A stretch of 30,870 nt of DNA from contig CAAFPB010000545.1 of NCBI GenBank assembly GCA_900764725.1, positions 1 through 30,870 on the forward strand, read 5' to 3'. The position numbers and the translations under genes are program-made. The notes under the pieces are model-generated. The model searched no databases. It worked only from the letters and a program-made list of their open reading frames with translations, and was not told where the DNA came from. Source of the DNA: an uncultured Catenibacterium sp. (GTDB lineage: Bacteria > Bacillota_I > Bacilli_A > Erysipelotrichales > Coprobacillaceae). Positions 1 to 8,381 of this stretch are shown here, piece by piece (position 1 is the first letter of the stretch; each line of letters begins with the position of its first letter).

Positions 1-464
1 CCAAGTTTCGCATAAATCTTATTCCAGGAAATTCCAATACTTACTGTTACACCTAGTTCGTATTTAATCCGATGGCTGATTTCTCTCGCAATCGTCATTC
101 CGTTTCCTTTCAGATTTCTACTGTCTGATACATCCAGCCAGGCTTCATCAATTCCATATGGCTCAATTTTGTCTGTATACTCTAAATAGATTTCTCTTGC
201 CATTTTTGAAAATCGCAAATATAAATCCATCCGTGGCGGTACAAAAATAATTTCCGGGCAAACCTGTTTCGCCTGCCATAATGCCATTCCAGTTTTTACT
301 CCTTTTTTCTTGGCAATATAATTTGCTGTCAGCACAATCCCATGTCTTGCTTCCGGATCACCACCGACTGCCAGCGGCATTCCAGCAAATTCCGGATGAT
401 GTAGCATTTCTACACTGGCATAAAAACAGTTCATATCACTATGCAGGATCACACGCTCACTCAA
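1..464 (-). CDS. dinB: Y-family DNA polymerase (DinB/UmuC-like), 5' part only
   Basis: This is the N-terminal part (about 154 residues) of a translesion DNA polymerase; the rest lies beyond the window edge. Translating the minus strand gives the family's first catalytic motif, HSDMNCFYASVE, whose Asp binds metal. Further on is GIDEAWLDVS, which carries the second catalytic Asp-Glu pair. The start is taken as TTG at 464 because a strong GGGAGGTG ribosome binding site sits 6 bases upstream and no in-frame ATG lies nearby. The gene is divergent from the XRE-S24 repressor at 659, and an operator-like palindrome lies between its -35 and -10 boxes. It is therefore probably induced by DNA damage when that repressor cleaves itself. 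Family membership is certain; DinB versus UmuC subfamily is less so, because the C-terminus is missing. Confidence 0.9.
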   Translation of the reverse strand, partial: MSERVILHSDMNCFYASVEMLHHPEFAGMPLAVGGDPEARHGIVLTANYIAKKKGVKTGMALWQAKQVCPEIIFVPPRMDLYLRFSKMAREIYLEYTDKIEPYGIDEAWLDVSDSRNLKGNGMTIAREISHRIKYELGVTVSIGISWNKIYAKL

Positions 465-522
465 ACTTTTCACCTCCCAGCTGTTTCCTTCAACATAATG
501 TCTTATCAATCTCTGTATGTTT

Positions 523-552
523 AGTATATATCGACATTTCGGAGATAGTCAA
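523..552 (-). promoter_or_regulatory. Promoter of the Y-family polymerase gene
   Basis: On the minus strand a -35 box TTGACT (547-552) and a -10 box TATACT (523-528) are separated by 18 bases. They lie about 59 bases upstream of the TTG start at 464. The operator-like palindrome at 531-545 falls between the two boxes, so a bound repressor would block polymerase. Confidence 0.65.
531..545. promoter_or_regulatory. Operator-like site 1 (imperfect palindrome)
   Basis: TCGACATTTCGGAGA is an imperfect copy of the perfect palindrome at 573-587 (TCTCC-N5-GGAGA). The two start points are exactly 42 bases apart, close to four helical turns, which fits cooperative binding on one DNA face. This copy sits inside the polymerase promoter. 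The likely ligand is the XRE-S24 protein encoded at 659; this is inference. Confidence 0.55.
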
Positions 553-572
553 GTGACATCTTGGTTGTATTT

Positions 573-587
573 TCTCCATTTTGGAGA
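573..587. promoter_or_regulatory. Operator-like site 2 (perfect palindrome TCTCC-N5-GGAGA)
   Basis: A perfect 5-base inverted repeat with a 5-base spacer lies 6 bases upstream of the -35 box of the rightward promoter. It shares the core ATTTyGGAGAT with site 1. It is the probable autoregulatory operator of the XRE-S24 repressor. Confidence 0.6.
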
Positions 588-593
588 TTATTG

Positions 594-622
594 TTGATTT
601 TATTTCTAACATACGGTATAAT
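594..622 (+). promoter_or_regulatory. Promoter of the XRE-S24 regulator
   Basis: A -35 box TTGATT (594-599), a 17-base spacer and a consensus -10 box TATAAT (617-622) lead into the ATG at 659. A GAGG ribosome binding site lies 8 bases before that ATG. Confidence 0.7.
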
Positions 623-658
623 GCATATAGAAAATTCAAATAGAAATGAGGCGAACAA

Positions 659-1390
659 ATGCGTGATTTCGGGGAAATATTAGCAGAAAATAGAAAAAAG
701 AAAGGATACTCTCAATCAGATCTGGTAGACCTGCTTTCTCAGGAAGGTATTCAGGTCACTACAAAAGCAATCTCCAAATGGGAGACCAATGCACGAGAAC
801 CAGCTTTACATGTTTTCCTGACACTTTGCCAGTTACTTGATATCGAAGATATATATGAATCCTTCTTTGGAGAAAACCCATATAACATTATGAGTGGATT
901 GAATGAAGAAGGCAGAAATAAATTGATTGAATTTGCTGATATTTTGAAAGCTTCTAAAAAGTTTTCTCCACTGTCTGCAAAGATTATCCCATTCCATCAT
1001 CCTGTAGAAATTACCTGGGAACCAGTTTCTGCTGGTACTGGAAATTACCTGGAGGATTCTGTAAAAGAAACCTATGACGTAGGACACCTTGCTCCTGAGC
1101 AGACGGACTTTGGTGTACGGATTTCCGGTGACAGTATGGAGCCACTTTATCATACAGGCGATGTTGCATGGATTCAGAAAAAAGATTCTCTTGCTAATGG
1201 TGAAATTGGAATCTTCTATCTCAACGGCAATACTTACATCAAGGAATTACACGATGAGCCAGATGGTGTTTATCTGATTTCTTTAAATCAAAAATATCGT
1301 CCTATCCAGGTTTTGGAATCTGACTCTTTTAAGATTTTTGGAAAAGTAATCGGGAAATGCAAAGGTGCAGAAATTCCGGGATTTCATTAG
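659..1390 (+). CDS. XRE-family repressor with LexA/HdiR-like S24 autoprotease domain
   Basis: This 243-residue two-domain repressor has an XRE helix-turn-helix at about residues 5-65 and a LexA-type S24 peptidase domain at about 115-240. The self-cleavage elements are all visible: a scissile Ala125-Gly126 in PVSAGTG, nucleophile Ser159 in SGDSMEP and general base Lys195 in TYIKEL. The spacings (34 and 36 residues) are close to those of LexA (Ala84-Gly85, Ser119, Lys156). The protein should bind DNA as a dimer and cleave itself when RecA filaments form. It is divergent from a Y-family polymerase gene, the same arrangement by which HdiR controls umuC in Lactococcus lactis. Operator-like palindromes at 531 and 573 probably bind it. 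It is part of the chromosomal flank and has no evident link to the metallophore genes. Confidence 0.9.
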   Translation: MRDFGEILAENRKKKGYSQSDLVDLLSQEGIQVTTKAISKWETNAREPALHVFLTLCQLLDIEDIYESFFGENPYNIMSGLNEEGRNKLIEFADILKASKKFSPLSAKIIPFHHPVEITWEPVSAGTGNYLEDSVKETYDVGHLAPEQTDFGVRISGDSMEPLYHTGDVAWIQKKDSLANGEIGIFYLNGNTYIKELHDEPDGVYLISLNQKYRPIQVLESDSFKIFGKVIGKCKGAEIPGFH

Positions 1391-1397
1391 ATTTCAA

Positions 1398-1419
1398 CAG
1401 CAGGTTCATGATCCTGCTG
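1398..1419 (+). other. Intercistronic stem-loop
   Basis: CAGCAGG (1398-1404) and CCTGCTG (1413-1419) form a perfect 7-bp stem with an 8-base loop, 8 bases after the XRE-S24 stop codon. No T-run follows, so it is not a canonical terminator. It may be an mRNA-stabilising or processing hairpin between the two regulator genes. Confidence 0.45.
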
Positions 1420-1446
1420 ATAACAATAAGCAAAGGAAGTGATTGA

Positions 1447-1647
1447 ATGGCAATCAATAATACACTAAAAGATATTCGTGAAGAACGGAATCTCATTCAA
1501 GCAGATTTGGCTGAAGCCATAGGTTCCTGCAGCCAGACTATAGGCCGCATCGAACGTGGAGAACGTAATCCCTCTCTTGAGATTGCAATCCGGCTGGCAC
1601 ATTACCTGAAAGTGTCTGTAGAAGATATTTTTCAGGTTGAAGACTGA
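1447..1647 (+). CDS. Small XRE/Cro-CI family transcriptional regulator
   Basis: This 66-residue protein is a single helix-turn-helix domain: DIREERNLIQADLAEAIGS, then the recognition helix SQTIGRIERGERNPS, then IRLAHYLKVSVEDIFQ. This is the typical short Cro-like clostridial regulator length, with no second domain. A GGAAGTG ribosome binding site lies 5 bases before the ATG. It follows the XRE-S24 gene by 56 bases on the same strand and ends just before a terminator, so the two are probably co-transcribed. Its target is not evident from the sequence. Confidence 0.85.
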   Translation: MAINNTLKDIREERNLIQADLAEAIGSCSQTIGRIERGERNPSLEIAIRLAHYLKVSVEDIFQVED

Positions 1648-1661
1648 AACACAACTGCCAG

Positions 1662-1689
1662 AAAACCGAGGAGTAAAATCCCCGGTTTT
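1662..1689. terminator. Bidirectional rho-independent terminator
   Basis: AAAACCGAGG (1662-1671) pairs with CCCCGGTTTT (1680-1689) with one mismatch around an 8-base loop. The T-run TTTTCC follows on the plus strand, and the A-run gives a matching T-run on the minus strand. It sits between the convergent XRE gene and flavodoxin remnant and can end transcription from either side. Confidence 0.8.
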
Positions 1690-1704
1690 CCTTTTGCTCA
1701 AAAA

Positions 1705-2004
1705 TCAGTGTAATCCTTTTACGAAGTCCGCTGCGTTTTTCATATCTTCTTCATTCGGATGGTCTTTAGCAATACCTCCAACCAGTTTAAATGGTCCGAA
1801 TGTGTCATACCCTTTACAGCCAAATTTTCCAACCACACTGGCATGTCTTTTATCCAAAATCTGCTCTATGGTTTTATAATTCGCACTCCCGCCATAAGTA
1901 CAGATCAGAAATATCTTTTTGTCGTCCGGTAGATTCTTCTCTGCAAATCCCAATATCGACTGATGAAATTTTGAAAAATAGATTCCTGATGCAAACCCAA
2001 TCAT
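1705..2004 (-). pseudogene. Flavodoxin-family protein, N-terminally truncated remnant
   Basis: The 99 residues match the C-terminal part of short flavodoxin-family proteins (usually about 160 residues). They start inside the conserved YDMIGFASGIY strand and continue through KKIFLICTYGG and GYDTFGPFKLVGGIAK. The N-terminal strand, with the phosphate-binding loop that holds FMN, is missing. In-frame sequence runs only a few codons further upstream to a TAA at 2023-2025, and no ribosome binding site precedes the ATG at 2004. The metallophore locus ends at 2036, so the break coincides with the locus boundary. The most economical reading is that insertion of the locus cut a resident flavodoxin gene. 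It is unlikely to make a functional protein. Confidence 0.75.
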
Positions 2005-2035
2005 ATCATAACTACAAAAAGATTAGTCCTAAATC

Positions 2036-3508
2036 TCATACCCTAAAGAATTTTTTTATTCTATGCAGTCTTTCCTCTTCTATAGTTCCCACATCAATAA
2101 CTCCCCCCTTGTCCATAAACATTACATAATCACAACATTTCTCAATCAATTCTGGATCATGGGTAATAACAAACTGAGTTCTTCCCCTTTTCTGCATACT
2201 TTTAATTGCTTCTGCAACATCTAACATTCTTGTATAATCTAAACCGCTAGTTGGTTCGTCATATACTAATATTTTTTTATCTGAAGCAAGAGCACATGCA
2301 ACAGAAACCCTTTGCTTTTGCCCGCCCGAAAGGGACATAGGATGTACCTCTTGAAATTTTTCAAGATTCAAAGCTTTTAGAATTTTTATTGCATTAGCCT
2401 TCTTTACACTTTCATTATCTGCATAGTTTTCCATGGATAAAAGAATTTCCTCTAAAACACTTTCTGTAAAAAGTTGATGATTAACGTCCTGCATTACTAA
2501 ATAACAATTTTTTATCCGTTCTTTCCAATTTAATTCTTTTCCATAAAATGTCATAGTTCCCTTAACTTTTTTTTCCAATCCACACATACAACGTCCAAAT
2601 GTGGATTTGCCTGCACCGTTTTTCCCTATTATAGCTACCACACTACCGCACGGAATCATCAATGATTTAATATCCATATTTTTTTCTTTTTCATAGGCAA
2701 ATGAAAAATCTTTAAAATGTATATAATCTTGACTCTCAATTACCGGTGTCTGAATATTATCAAATGAGATTTTTCTAGATCTTAATCCCATTTTTTCCAA
2801 TGTATTGGTCGATAATTTTTTAAATTCATCAATAGTAATATCTTGTAAAATTTCACCCTCCTTTATATAAATCACACGATCAGCAATATCCATTAACCAA
2901 TACAATCTATGTTCTGCAATAACTACAGTTTTCCCTTCTTTTTTCCACTCTCGGATAATTTCAGCAAGCTCATAAATAGCTTCTATATCTAAATTTGAGG
3001 AAGGTTCATCCATCACCAATACTTCTGGAAATAGGGTTGCTACAGATGCACAGGCAATTTTCTGTTTTTGTCCACCAGATAATGCAAACAAACTTTTTCC
3101 AAGTAATGGAGAGATATTTAGTTTATTTACAATTTCTTCAAATCTTTGATATATTAACTCTTTTTCCATACCAATATTTTCACAGCCGAATACAATTTCA
3201 GAGTCTGTCTGTACTGTATAGAATTGAGATTTTGGATTTTGGAAAACTGACCCCACAAAAGGGGTCAGTTCATAGAGTTCGCTTTTTTTTACATCTAATC
3301 CGCAAACTGTAATGTTTCCTGATAGTTTTCCTTCATAAAAATTAGGAATTAACCCATTTATCATTCTAGTCAGTGTCGTTTTACCACAACCAGAACTTCC
3401 GCAAAGCAAAACTACTTCTCCTTTAGATATTTCCAAATCAATCTGATGCACGCCTATATCTGCTTTTGCATTGTTATATATAAAATCTACATTTTTTAAG
3501 CTTATCAT
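2036..3508 (-). CDS. ECF transporter double ATPase (fused EcfA-type)
   Basis: This 490-residue protein carries two ABC ATPase domains in tandem. The first has Walker A GSSGCGKT (37-44), signature LSGGQ (143-147) and Walker B VLVMDEP (about 164-169). The second has Walker A GKNGAGKST (about 290-300), signature LSGGQKQR and Walker B ILVYDEP. All catalytic elements are intact in both. It should power the T and S components encoded just upstream (3522-4244 and 4256-4852). An AGGAGT ribosome binding site supports the ATG at 3508, 13 bases after the T-component stop codon. It is the last gene of the locus; no terminator is visible before the flavodoxin remnant. The substrate is inferred from context: the locus's metallophore, its metal complex or the released metal. 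Confidence 0.9.
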   Translation of the reverse strand: MISLKNVDFIYNNAKADIGVHQIDLEISKGEVVLLCGSSGCGKTTLTRMINGLIPNFYEGKLSGNITVCGLDVKKSELYELTPFVGSVFQNPKSQFYTVQTDSEIVFGCENIGMEKELIYQRFEEIVNKLNISPLLGKSLFALSGGQKQKIACASVATLFPEVLVMDEPSSNLDIEAIYELAEIIREWKKEGKTVVIAEHRLYWLMDIADRVIYIKEGEILQDITIDEFKKLSTNTLEKMGLRSRKISFDNIQTPVIESQDYIHFKDFSFAYEKEKNMDIKSLMIPCGSVVAIIGKNGAGKSTFGRCMCGLEKKVKGTMTFYGKELNWKERIKNCYLVMQDVNHQLFTESVLEEILLSMENYADNESVKKANAIKILKALNLEKFQEVHPMSLSGGQKQRVSVACALASDKKILVYDEPTSGLDYTRMLDVAEAIKSMQKRGRTQFVITHDPELIEKCCDYVMFMDKGGVIDVGTIEEERLHRIKKFFRV

Positions 3509-3521
3509 TGATTGGTTACTC

Positions 3522-4244
3522 CTATCTAAAAAAAATAAATATTATAAGACAACAAATGATTACAAAAAAGGCAATACCATCACGCCAAGTAAAACCTATC
3601 GGGCATACATTTGTCCTATTTACTGGGGCATTCAGCCCTCTAGTAAGGGCTGAAGCGGATAAGTCATTCCCTATTGAAACTATGCTAGTCAAAAAAGGTA
3701 CCATTCTATATTCCAACATTTTCATTGGGTTACGTATAGATCCCACGTCGCGCATCATCATTGCATCCCGTACATGTCCATATTCTTCGACAATAGTAGG
3801 AAAAAAACGAAATAATACTGAAAGTGGCATAGATATTTTTTTAGTTACATGCATACAATCCATTGCTGCAACAAATTCGCTTACTGTCGTACTTACAATT
3901 AAAAAATATGCCATCATCATTCCAGGTAAGAATTGCGTAAAAAGCGCAATCACACCCGTGAATAGGACATTAATAACATTCGGAAGATATGGTATCAAAA
4001 GCCTTGGTATTAATGCTGAAAAACTATACATAACAAAATAATATGCTGCCATCTTAAATTTCTTTAGTACTAATAAAAATATGAATGGTAAAATTGAAAA
4101 CGCAATTTGCATTACTTTAACAATGTCAGAGTTTGATGATATTAGCATAATTGATGATACTGTAAGGCATAGTACTATTTTTGTTCGTGGATCTAAATAT
4201 AATTGCTTGGCCTTTGCTGTTGTGTCATAAATATTACTTATCAT
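3522..4244 (-). CDS. ECF transporter transmembrane T component (EcfT/CbiQ family)
   Basis: This 240-residue membrane protein has several hydrophobic segments in the N-terminal two thirds and a long cytoplasmic region. EcfT proteins couple to the ATPases through two short Arg-containing motifs. Candidates here are MMMRDVG and SALTRGL, separated by about 30 residues as expected. A GGGG ribosome binding site lies 5 bases before the ATG. The gene lies 11 bases after the S-component stop and 13 bases before the double ATPase, so this is a compact S-T-AA module. It acts in the cytoplasmic membrane. Confidence 0.85.
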   Translation of the reverse strand: MISNIYDTTAKAKQLYLDPRTKIVLCLTVSSIMLISSNSDIVKVMQIAFSILPFIFLLVLKKFKMAAYYFVMYSFSALIPRLLIPYLPNVINVLFTGVIALFTQFLPGMMMAYFLIVSTTVSEFVAAMDCMHVTKKISMPLSVLFRFFPTIVEEYGHVRDAMMMRDVGSIRNPMKMLEYRMVPFLTSIVSIGNDLSASALTRGLNAPVNRTNVCPIGFTWRDGIAFFVIICCLIIFIFFR

Positions 4245-4255
4245 AATATCCCCAC

Positions 4256-4852
4256 TTATACTAATCCACTTTTTTCAAAGTGTTTTTTCATTACTTTTCT
4301 TCCAATTAAACCACCAATGATACCAGAAAGAAATCCTCCAATAATCATGCTAGGAAACGCCCAACCATTTGTCAAAACTCCGTGTATAGTATCTACATAA
4401 GTATTTCCAAAAGTTGCTGTCTGCTCAGTTAACCATTCCTCACTAGCAGAAATCCAATGAATATAATTTCCACAGATACAAGTAGACAGGACTCCATAGC
4501 AGAAAATAGCCATTTTCCCACTAGAATATCTGGCAACTTTTAAAATCAATTCTCCAATAATACCTACTACAATTCCCCATATAAGCAAATCGTAACCCAT
4601 ACCTGTTAAAATCATTACAATACCAAAAAGCACTTCAAAAATTAGTATCATACCAAACTTTTTGACTTTAGCAAAATACATCATCATAGGGATACCGCCA
4701 ATAATAGGAATAATAATTGGTAACAATATAAATCCAATAGGAACCAAGCCTACAGTGCATGCAATTACAATTACAATTACCATATAGATTGCAGTAAAAA
4801 TACCAATATTAATGAAATCTTTTCCGTTCAATGCATTGTCCTTATTTTTCAT
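4256..4852 (-). CDS. ECF transporter S component, Trep_Strep (TIGR02185)-like
   Basis: This 198-residue integral membrane protein has about six hydrophobic segments, starting with FINIGIFTAIYMVIVIVIA. The pattern fits the Trep_Strep/MptD-like family of ECF substrate-binding components. The start is set at 4852 because GGAGG lies 8 bases upstream; an upstream in-frame ATG at 4882 has no such site. The 17-base gap after the preceding ABC gene implies co-transcription. S components set substrate specificity, so this protein should recognise the metallophore complex or metal. Related S components also occur next to YbtP/Q-like ABC genes in the Streptococcus equi equibactin locus (from memory). 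Family assignment is by sequence pattern only. Confidence 0.8.
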   Translation of the reverse strand: MKNKDNALNGKDFINIGIFTAIYMVIVIVIACTVGLVPIGFILLPIIIPIIGGIPMMMYFAKVKKFGMILIFEVLFGIVMILTGMGYDLLIWGIVVGIIGELILKVARYSSGKMAIFCYGVLSTCICGNYIHWISASEEWLTEQTATFGNTYVDTIHGVLTNGWAFPSMIIGGFLSGIIGGLIGRKVMKKHFEKSGLV

Positions 4853-4869
4853 AATTATTTCCTCCATAT

Positions 4870-6612
4870 TTATAATTCCCAACCTGTTTTCCGGTTAGAT
4901 TTATTAAAAAGGTTAGCATATACCCCACCTTTTTTCAAAAGTTTGTCGTGTGTTCCAGTCTCTACAATTTTTCCATTATCAATTACAAGAATCTGATTTG
5001 CATTTGCAATCGTTTTTAGTCGATGGGCAATGACTAGAAGAACCTTTCCTCTTACTAGTTCATTAATTGCTTCTTGGATATAACGCTCATTATCGCTGTC
5101 AACACTAGCTGTTGCTTCATCTAGGATAACAATCGGGGCATTTTTCAAAATTGAACGTGCAATAGAAATTCTTTGCTTCTCGCCACCCGATAAACTTGCA
5201 CCTCCTTCTCCTACTTTCGTCTGGAATTTTTCAGGTAATTGCATAATAAAATCATAGCAATGTGCTTGTTTTGCTGCTTGTATCACTTCATTCTCTGTAG
5301 CATCAGATCTTCCCATAAGAATATTATTATATATTGTATCGTTAAAAAGATAGACATTCTGGAAAACCATACTTACCTGCTCCATAACAGTAGCAATACT
5401 CAGCTTACGAATATCAACACCTCGCAAATAAATTGCTCCGTCTTTCACATCCCAAAATCTAGCCAACAAATTAGCGATAGTAGATTTACCTGAACCACTT
5501 AATCCGACAAGTGCAGTCATAGAATTTTTAGTTAACCCAAATGAAATATCATGCAGCACTTCATTCTTATCATAAGAAAAATTTACGTTTTTGTACTCAA
5601 CTTCAAATTCATAGCCTTCTGTCGGTAGCGATTCCAATTCCCCCTCAGGTAGCTCTTCTTGTGTAAAAAGAGTTTCTATTCTATTCAGACAACTATCCAT
5701 AATTGTTAAATTTGCAGAATCAGCAAATAATGCTTTTAAGGGGCCAAAGATTTCTAATACAAATAAAAGTACACCGATTAAATATATCTGAGAAAAGGAA
5801 TTTGATAAATATTCATAAAGACCTACTACAAAAATTCCTACTGTACCTAAAGCATAAATACCACTAAGGCAGAACATCCACGGCATAATGCTTTCTTCAA
5901 ATTGAATACTTTTCTGTTTAGACAACCGGAAATTTTCGCTTAATTCTTTCGACTTTTCACCGAGCATATTATAACTTTTAATTACGGAAATTCCCTCCAC
6001 AAATTCCAAAACAGCATTTGTAAGGTATTCATTCTGATTTTGACGCATTTTTGCTTCCTTTAATGATACTTTGTTCATTTTTTGCGCCATAAAAATCGCT
6101 ATTATCGAAGTCAATATTGCGATAATTCCTAACTTCCAATTCAACATAAACATAAAACAAAGCAAAACAATAGTAGAAAATATGTAGGTCATAATATTAG
6201 CTAATTTTGCCATAACATTTTCTTCAATAAACAACATATCAGAGGACAGTACAGAACTTATTTTCCCAATATTTCCTTCAGTAAAATATCCCATGGGTAA
6301 TTTTTTTAAATGTTCTCCCAGCTCCAGTCGTTTATCCGCAAACAGTAAATATCCTGCTCCGCTTTGTAATCGATCACTAATGTGTTGTGTAATTATTTGC
6401 AAAATCAAAGTAATCACCATTGCAAAGCTAATATACCAAACGGTTTCTTTTTGCATTGACTGTTCGGATATTTTCCATATTACAATCATCGAATAAAAAA
6501 TTGGCATTTTTGATAAGAGCACATTCAGTATAGAAAAAACAAATGCGACACGTATTCTATTTTTATATTTTCCTGATATTCCGAGAATTCTGGAAATCAT
6601 TCTATAAATCAT
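4870..6612 (-). CDS. YbtQ/YbtP-like ABC transporter, fused membrane and ATPase domains (second)
   Basis: This 580-residue half-transporter has six predicted membrane segments (about 1-310) followed by an ABC ATPase. It has Walker A GLSGSGKST (about 366), signature LSGGEKQR (about 472) and Walker B IVILDEATAS (about 494). The start is placed at 6612 because that ATG overlaps the preceding gene's stop as ATGA. A GGGGG-type ribosome binding site lies in front of it; the ATG at 6636 has none. The overlap indicates translational coupling and a heterodimer with the protein at 6609-8348. In yersiniabactin systems YbtP and YbtQ have this exporter-like fold but import the ferric siderophore, so direction cannot be read from the sequence. 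Import is favoured by the neighbouring AraC gene and ECF module. Confidence 0.88.
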   Translation of the reverse strand: MIYRMISRILGISGKYKNRIRVAFVFSILNVLLSKMPIFYSMIVIWKISEQSMQKETVWYISFAMVITLILQIITQHISDRLQSGAGYLLFADKRLELGEHLKKLPMGYFTEGNIGKISSVLSSDMLFIEENVMAKLANIMTYIFSTIVLLCFMFMLNWKLGIIAILTSIIAIFMAQKMNKVSLKEAKMRQNQNEYLTNAVLEFVEGISVIKSYNMLGEKSKELSENFRLSKQKSIQFEESIMPWMFCLSGIYALGTVGIFVVGLYEYLSNSFSQIYLIGVLLFVLEIFGPLKALFADSANLTIMDSCLNRIETLFTQEELPEGELESLPTEGYEFEVEYKNVNFSYDKNEVLHDISFGLTKNSMTALVGLSGSGKSTIANLLARFWDVKDGAIYLRGVDIRKLSIATVMEQVSMVFQNVYLFNDTIYNNILMGRSDATENEVIQAAKQAHCYDFIMQLPEKFQTKVGEGGASLSGGEKQRISIARSILKNAPIVILDEATASVDSDNERYIQEAINELVRGKVLLVIAHRLKTIANANQILVIDNGKIVETGTHDKLLKKGGVYANLFNKSNRKTGWEL

Positions 6613-8348
6613 TCTGTCTTTCCCCCAATCTGCCATTGTGTACTATCTTGATTTGCTTTCCAAAGATTCCTATATATCTCACATTTTTCCAACAATTCTT
6701 TATGAGTTCCGCAATCAACAAGATTCCCTTTATCAAGAATACAAATCTGTTGCGCATTAACAATGGTCGTTAGTCTATGTGCAATCACAATCAGTGTTTT
6801 ATGCTTTACCAGTTCTGATAAAACGGATTCTATTTTTATCTCATTTTCAGAATCTGTAAAAGCTGTAGCTTCGTCCAAAACAATAATGGGGGCATCTTTT
6901 AGAATTGCACGTGCCAATGTAATTCTCTGTCGTTCTCCACCTGATAATTTATTACCACTATCACCTGCCTTTGTATAGATTCCTTCTGATAACCTGTTAA
7001 TAAAATCCATACATTGAGCTTTTTTTGCCGCTGCAACTACCTCTTCATCTGATGCAGTTGGTTTTCCAATACGAATATTCTCCATTAGACTCATATTAAA
7101 TAAAAAATTATCTTGAGAAACATAAGCAATCAATTCGTTTAAAGCTTCCAATCGCATATCACAAATATTTTGATTACCAATCATAATTTTTCCGTTATTC
7201 ACATCATAATAATGAATTAAAAGCTTTGCTAATGTACTCTTACCTGCACCTGATTCACCCACTAATGCTACTTTTGTATTAGCCTTAATGTTTAAATTGA
7301 TATCATGTAATACTTCTTTCTCATCATATCTAAAAAAAACATGTTCAAAACAAATATCATAAGATTTTCCTTGATAAAAGTTCTGTCCTTCCTTTACTGG
7401 CGGACTATCTAATACCTTTTCCAACTCTTCGATTTTATATCGTATCTGTGGCACAACAGACATAAAGGATATAGTTCTAAGCAACGGCGCGCCCAACCCA
7501 AGAGCCAAACATAAAGCCAGAATAAATGGAGCCACTCCAACTATTCCTTTCATAACAAGAATACTCCCTACTGGCAAAGCAAACAGTAATGTATATGGTA
7601 AGAAAGATTGATAGATTGCCATAAATGGCCAGCAAGAACGATACCATTTTAACGTATAATCTCGATAATTATTAACTGCTGTTTTTAGCTTCTTATATGA
7701 TTCTCCAGACTTATTGAAAACTTTTACAACCTCCATTCCGTTTACATATTCAATTATTGTGTTATTCATAATTTGACTTGCCGTATAATAATTAGCCATC
7801 CCCTTATTGCCAATCTTATACATCAACATAACTGGTATCAAACCGAGCGGAACTATAATAAGCACCAAAACGCCCAGCCGCCAATCACAGCTAAAAATTC
7901 CTAGCAACACTAGCAATGTTCCCAAAGCATTCGATATTCCTTCTGGAATTGCATGAGCTAACAGTTGTTCAAAACTGTCAATATCGTCTGTAAAAATTTT
8001 CTTAAAGGCTCCAACACCTTTGCTTTCAATAATACCTAATGGAAGTTTTTCCATCTTATTTTGCAAAGAAACTCTAATATTCATAATAGTTCCATAGGCA
8101 GCCTTATGCGACAAAGAAAGACCTTTGACATAAAGAACTGCCTGTATAATCAGGCAAATTAAAATTGCCATCGCTTCTTTCAAAACAAATATTGTAGTAA
8201 TTTTTTGCTCAGAAACAATAGCATATATTGTCTGATAAATAAATAGAAATGGAAGAATCAGCAATAAAGCCGCAAAAAATAAAAGTATTATGGATAAGAT
8301 GGTAGTCTTATTATTCTCCTTTCCATAATAAAAAAGTTTTTTAATCAT
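6609..8348 (-). CDS. YbtP/YbtQ-like ABC transporter, fused membrane and ATPase domains (first)
   Basis: This 579-residue half-transporter has an N-terminal membrane domain (about 15-300) and a C-terminal ATPase. It has Walker A GESGAGKST (about 364), signature LSGGERQR (about 467) and Walker B IIVLDEATAF (about 487), followed by the switch His in IAHRL. It overlaps the second half-transporter by 4 bases. It is the first gene of the distal transcription unit, preceded by an extended -10 promoter and a TTAG-N6-CTAA operator at 8382-8395. Translation starts after a GGGGG site. Together with its partner it probably moves the metallophore or its metal complex across the membrane. An export role cannot be excluded. 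Confidence 0.88.
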   Translation of the reverse strand: MIKKLFYYGKENNKTTILSIILLFFAALLLILPFLFIYQTIYAIVSEQKITTIFVLKEAMAILICLIIQAVLYVKGLSLSHKAAYGTIMNIRVSLQNKMEKLPLGIIESKGVGAFKKIFTDDIDSFEQLLAHAIPEGISNALGTLLVLLGIFSCDWRLGVLVLIIVPLGLIPVMLMYKIGNKGMANYYTASQIMNNTIIEYVNGMEVVKVFNKSGESYKKLKTAVNNYRDYTLKWYRSCWPFMAIYQSFLPYTLLFALPVGSILVMKGIVGVAPFILALCLALGLGAPLLRTISFMSVVPQIRYKIEELEKVLDSPPVKEGQNFYQGKSYDICFEHVFFRYDEKEVLHDINLNIKANTKVALVGESGAGKSTLAKLLIHYYDVNNGKIMIGNQNICDMRLEALNELIAYVSQDNFLFNMSLMENIRIGKPTASDEEVVAAAKKAQCMDFINRLSEGIYTKAGDSGNKLSGGERQRITLARAILKDAPIIVLDEATAFTDSENEIKIESVLSELVKHKTLIVIAHRLTTIVNAQQICILDKGNLVDCGTHKELLEKCEIYRNLWKANQDSTQWQIGGKTE

Positions 8349-8381
8349 CCATCAGTCCCCCTTAAATGGTAATAGCAATGA

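Noticed and set aside
281..556. 91-codon plus-strand open frame
   Set aside because: It lies opposite the Y-family polymerase gene, whose catalytic motifs are clear, and covers the divergent promoter; it has no recognisable family.
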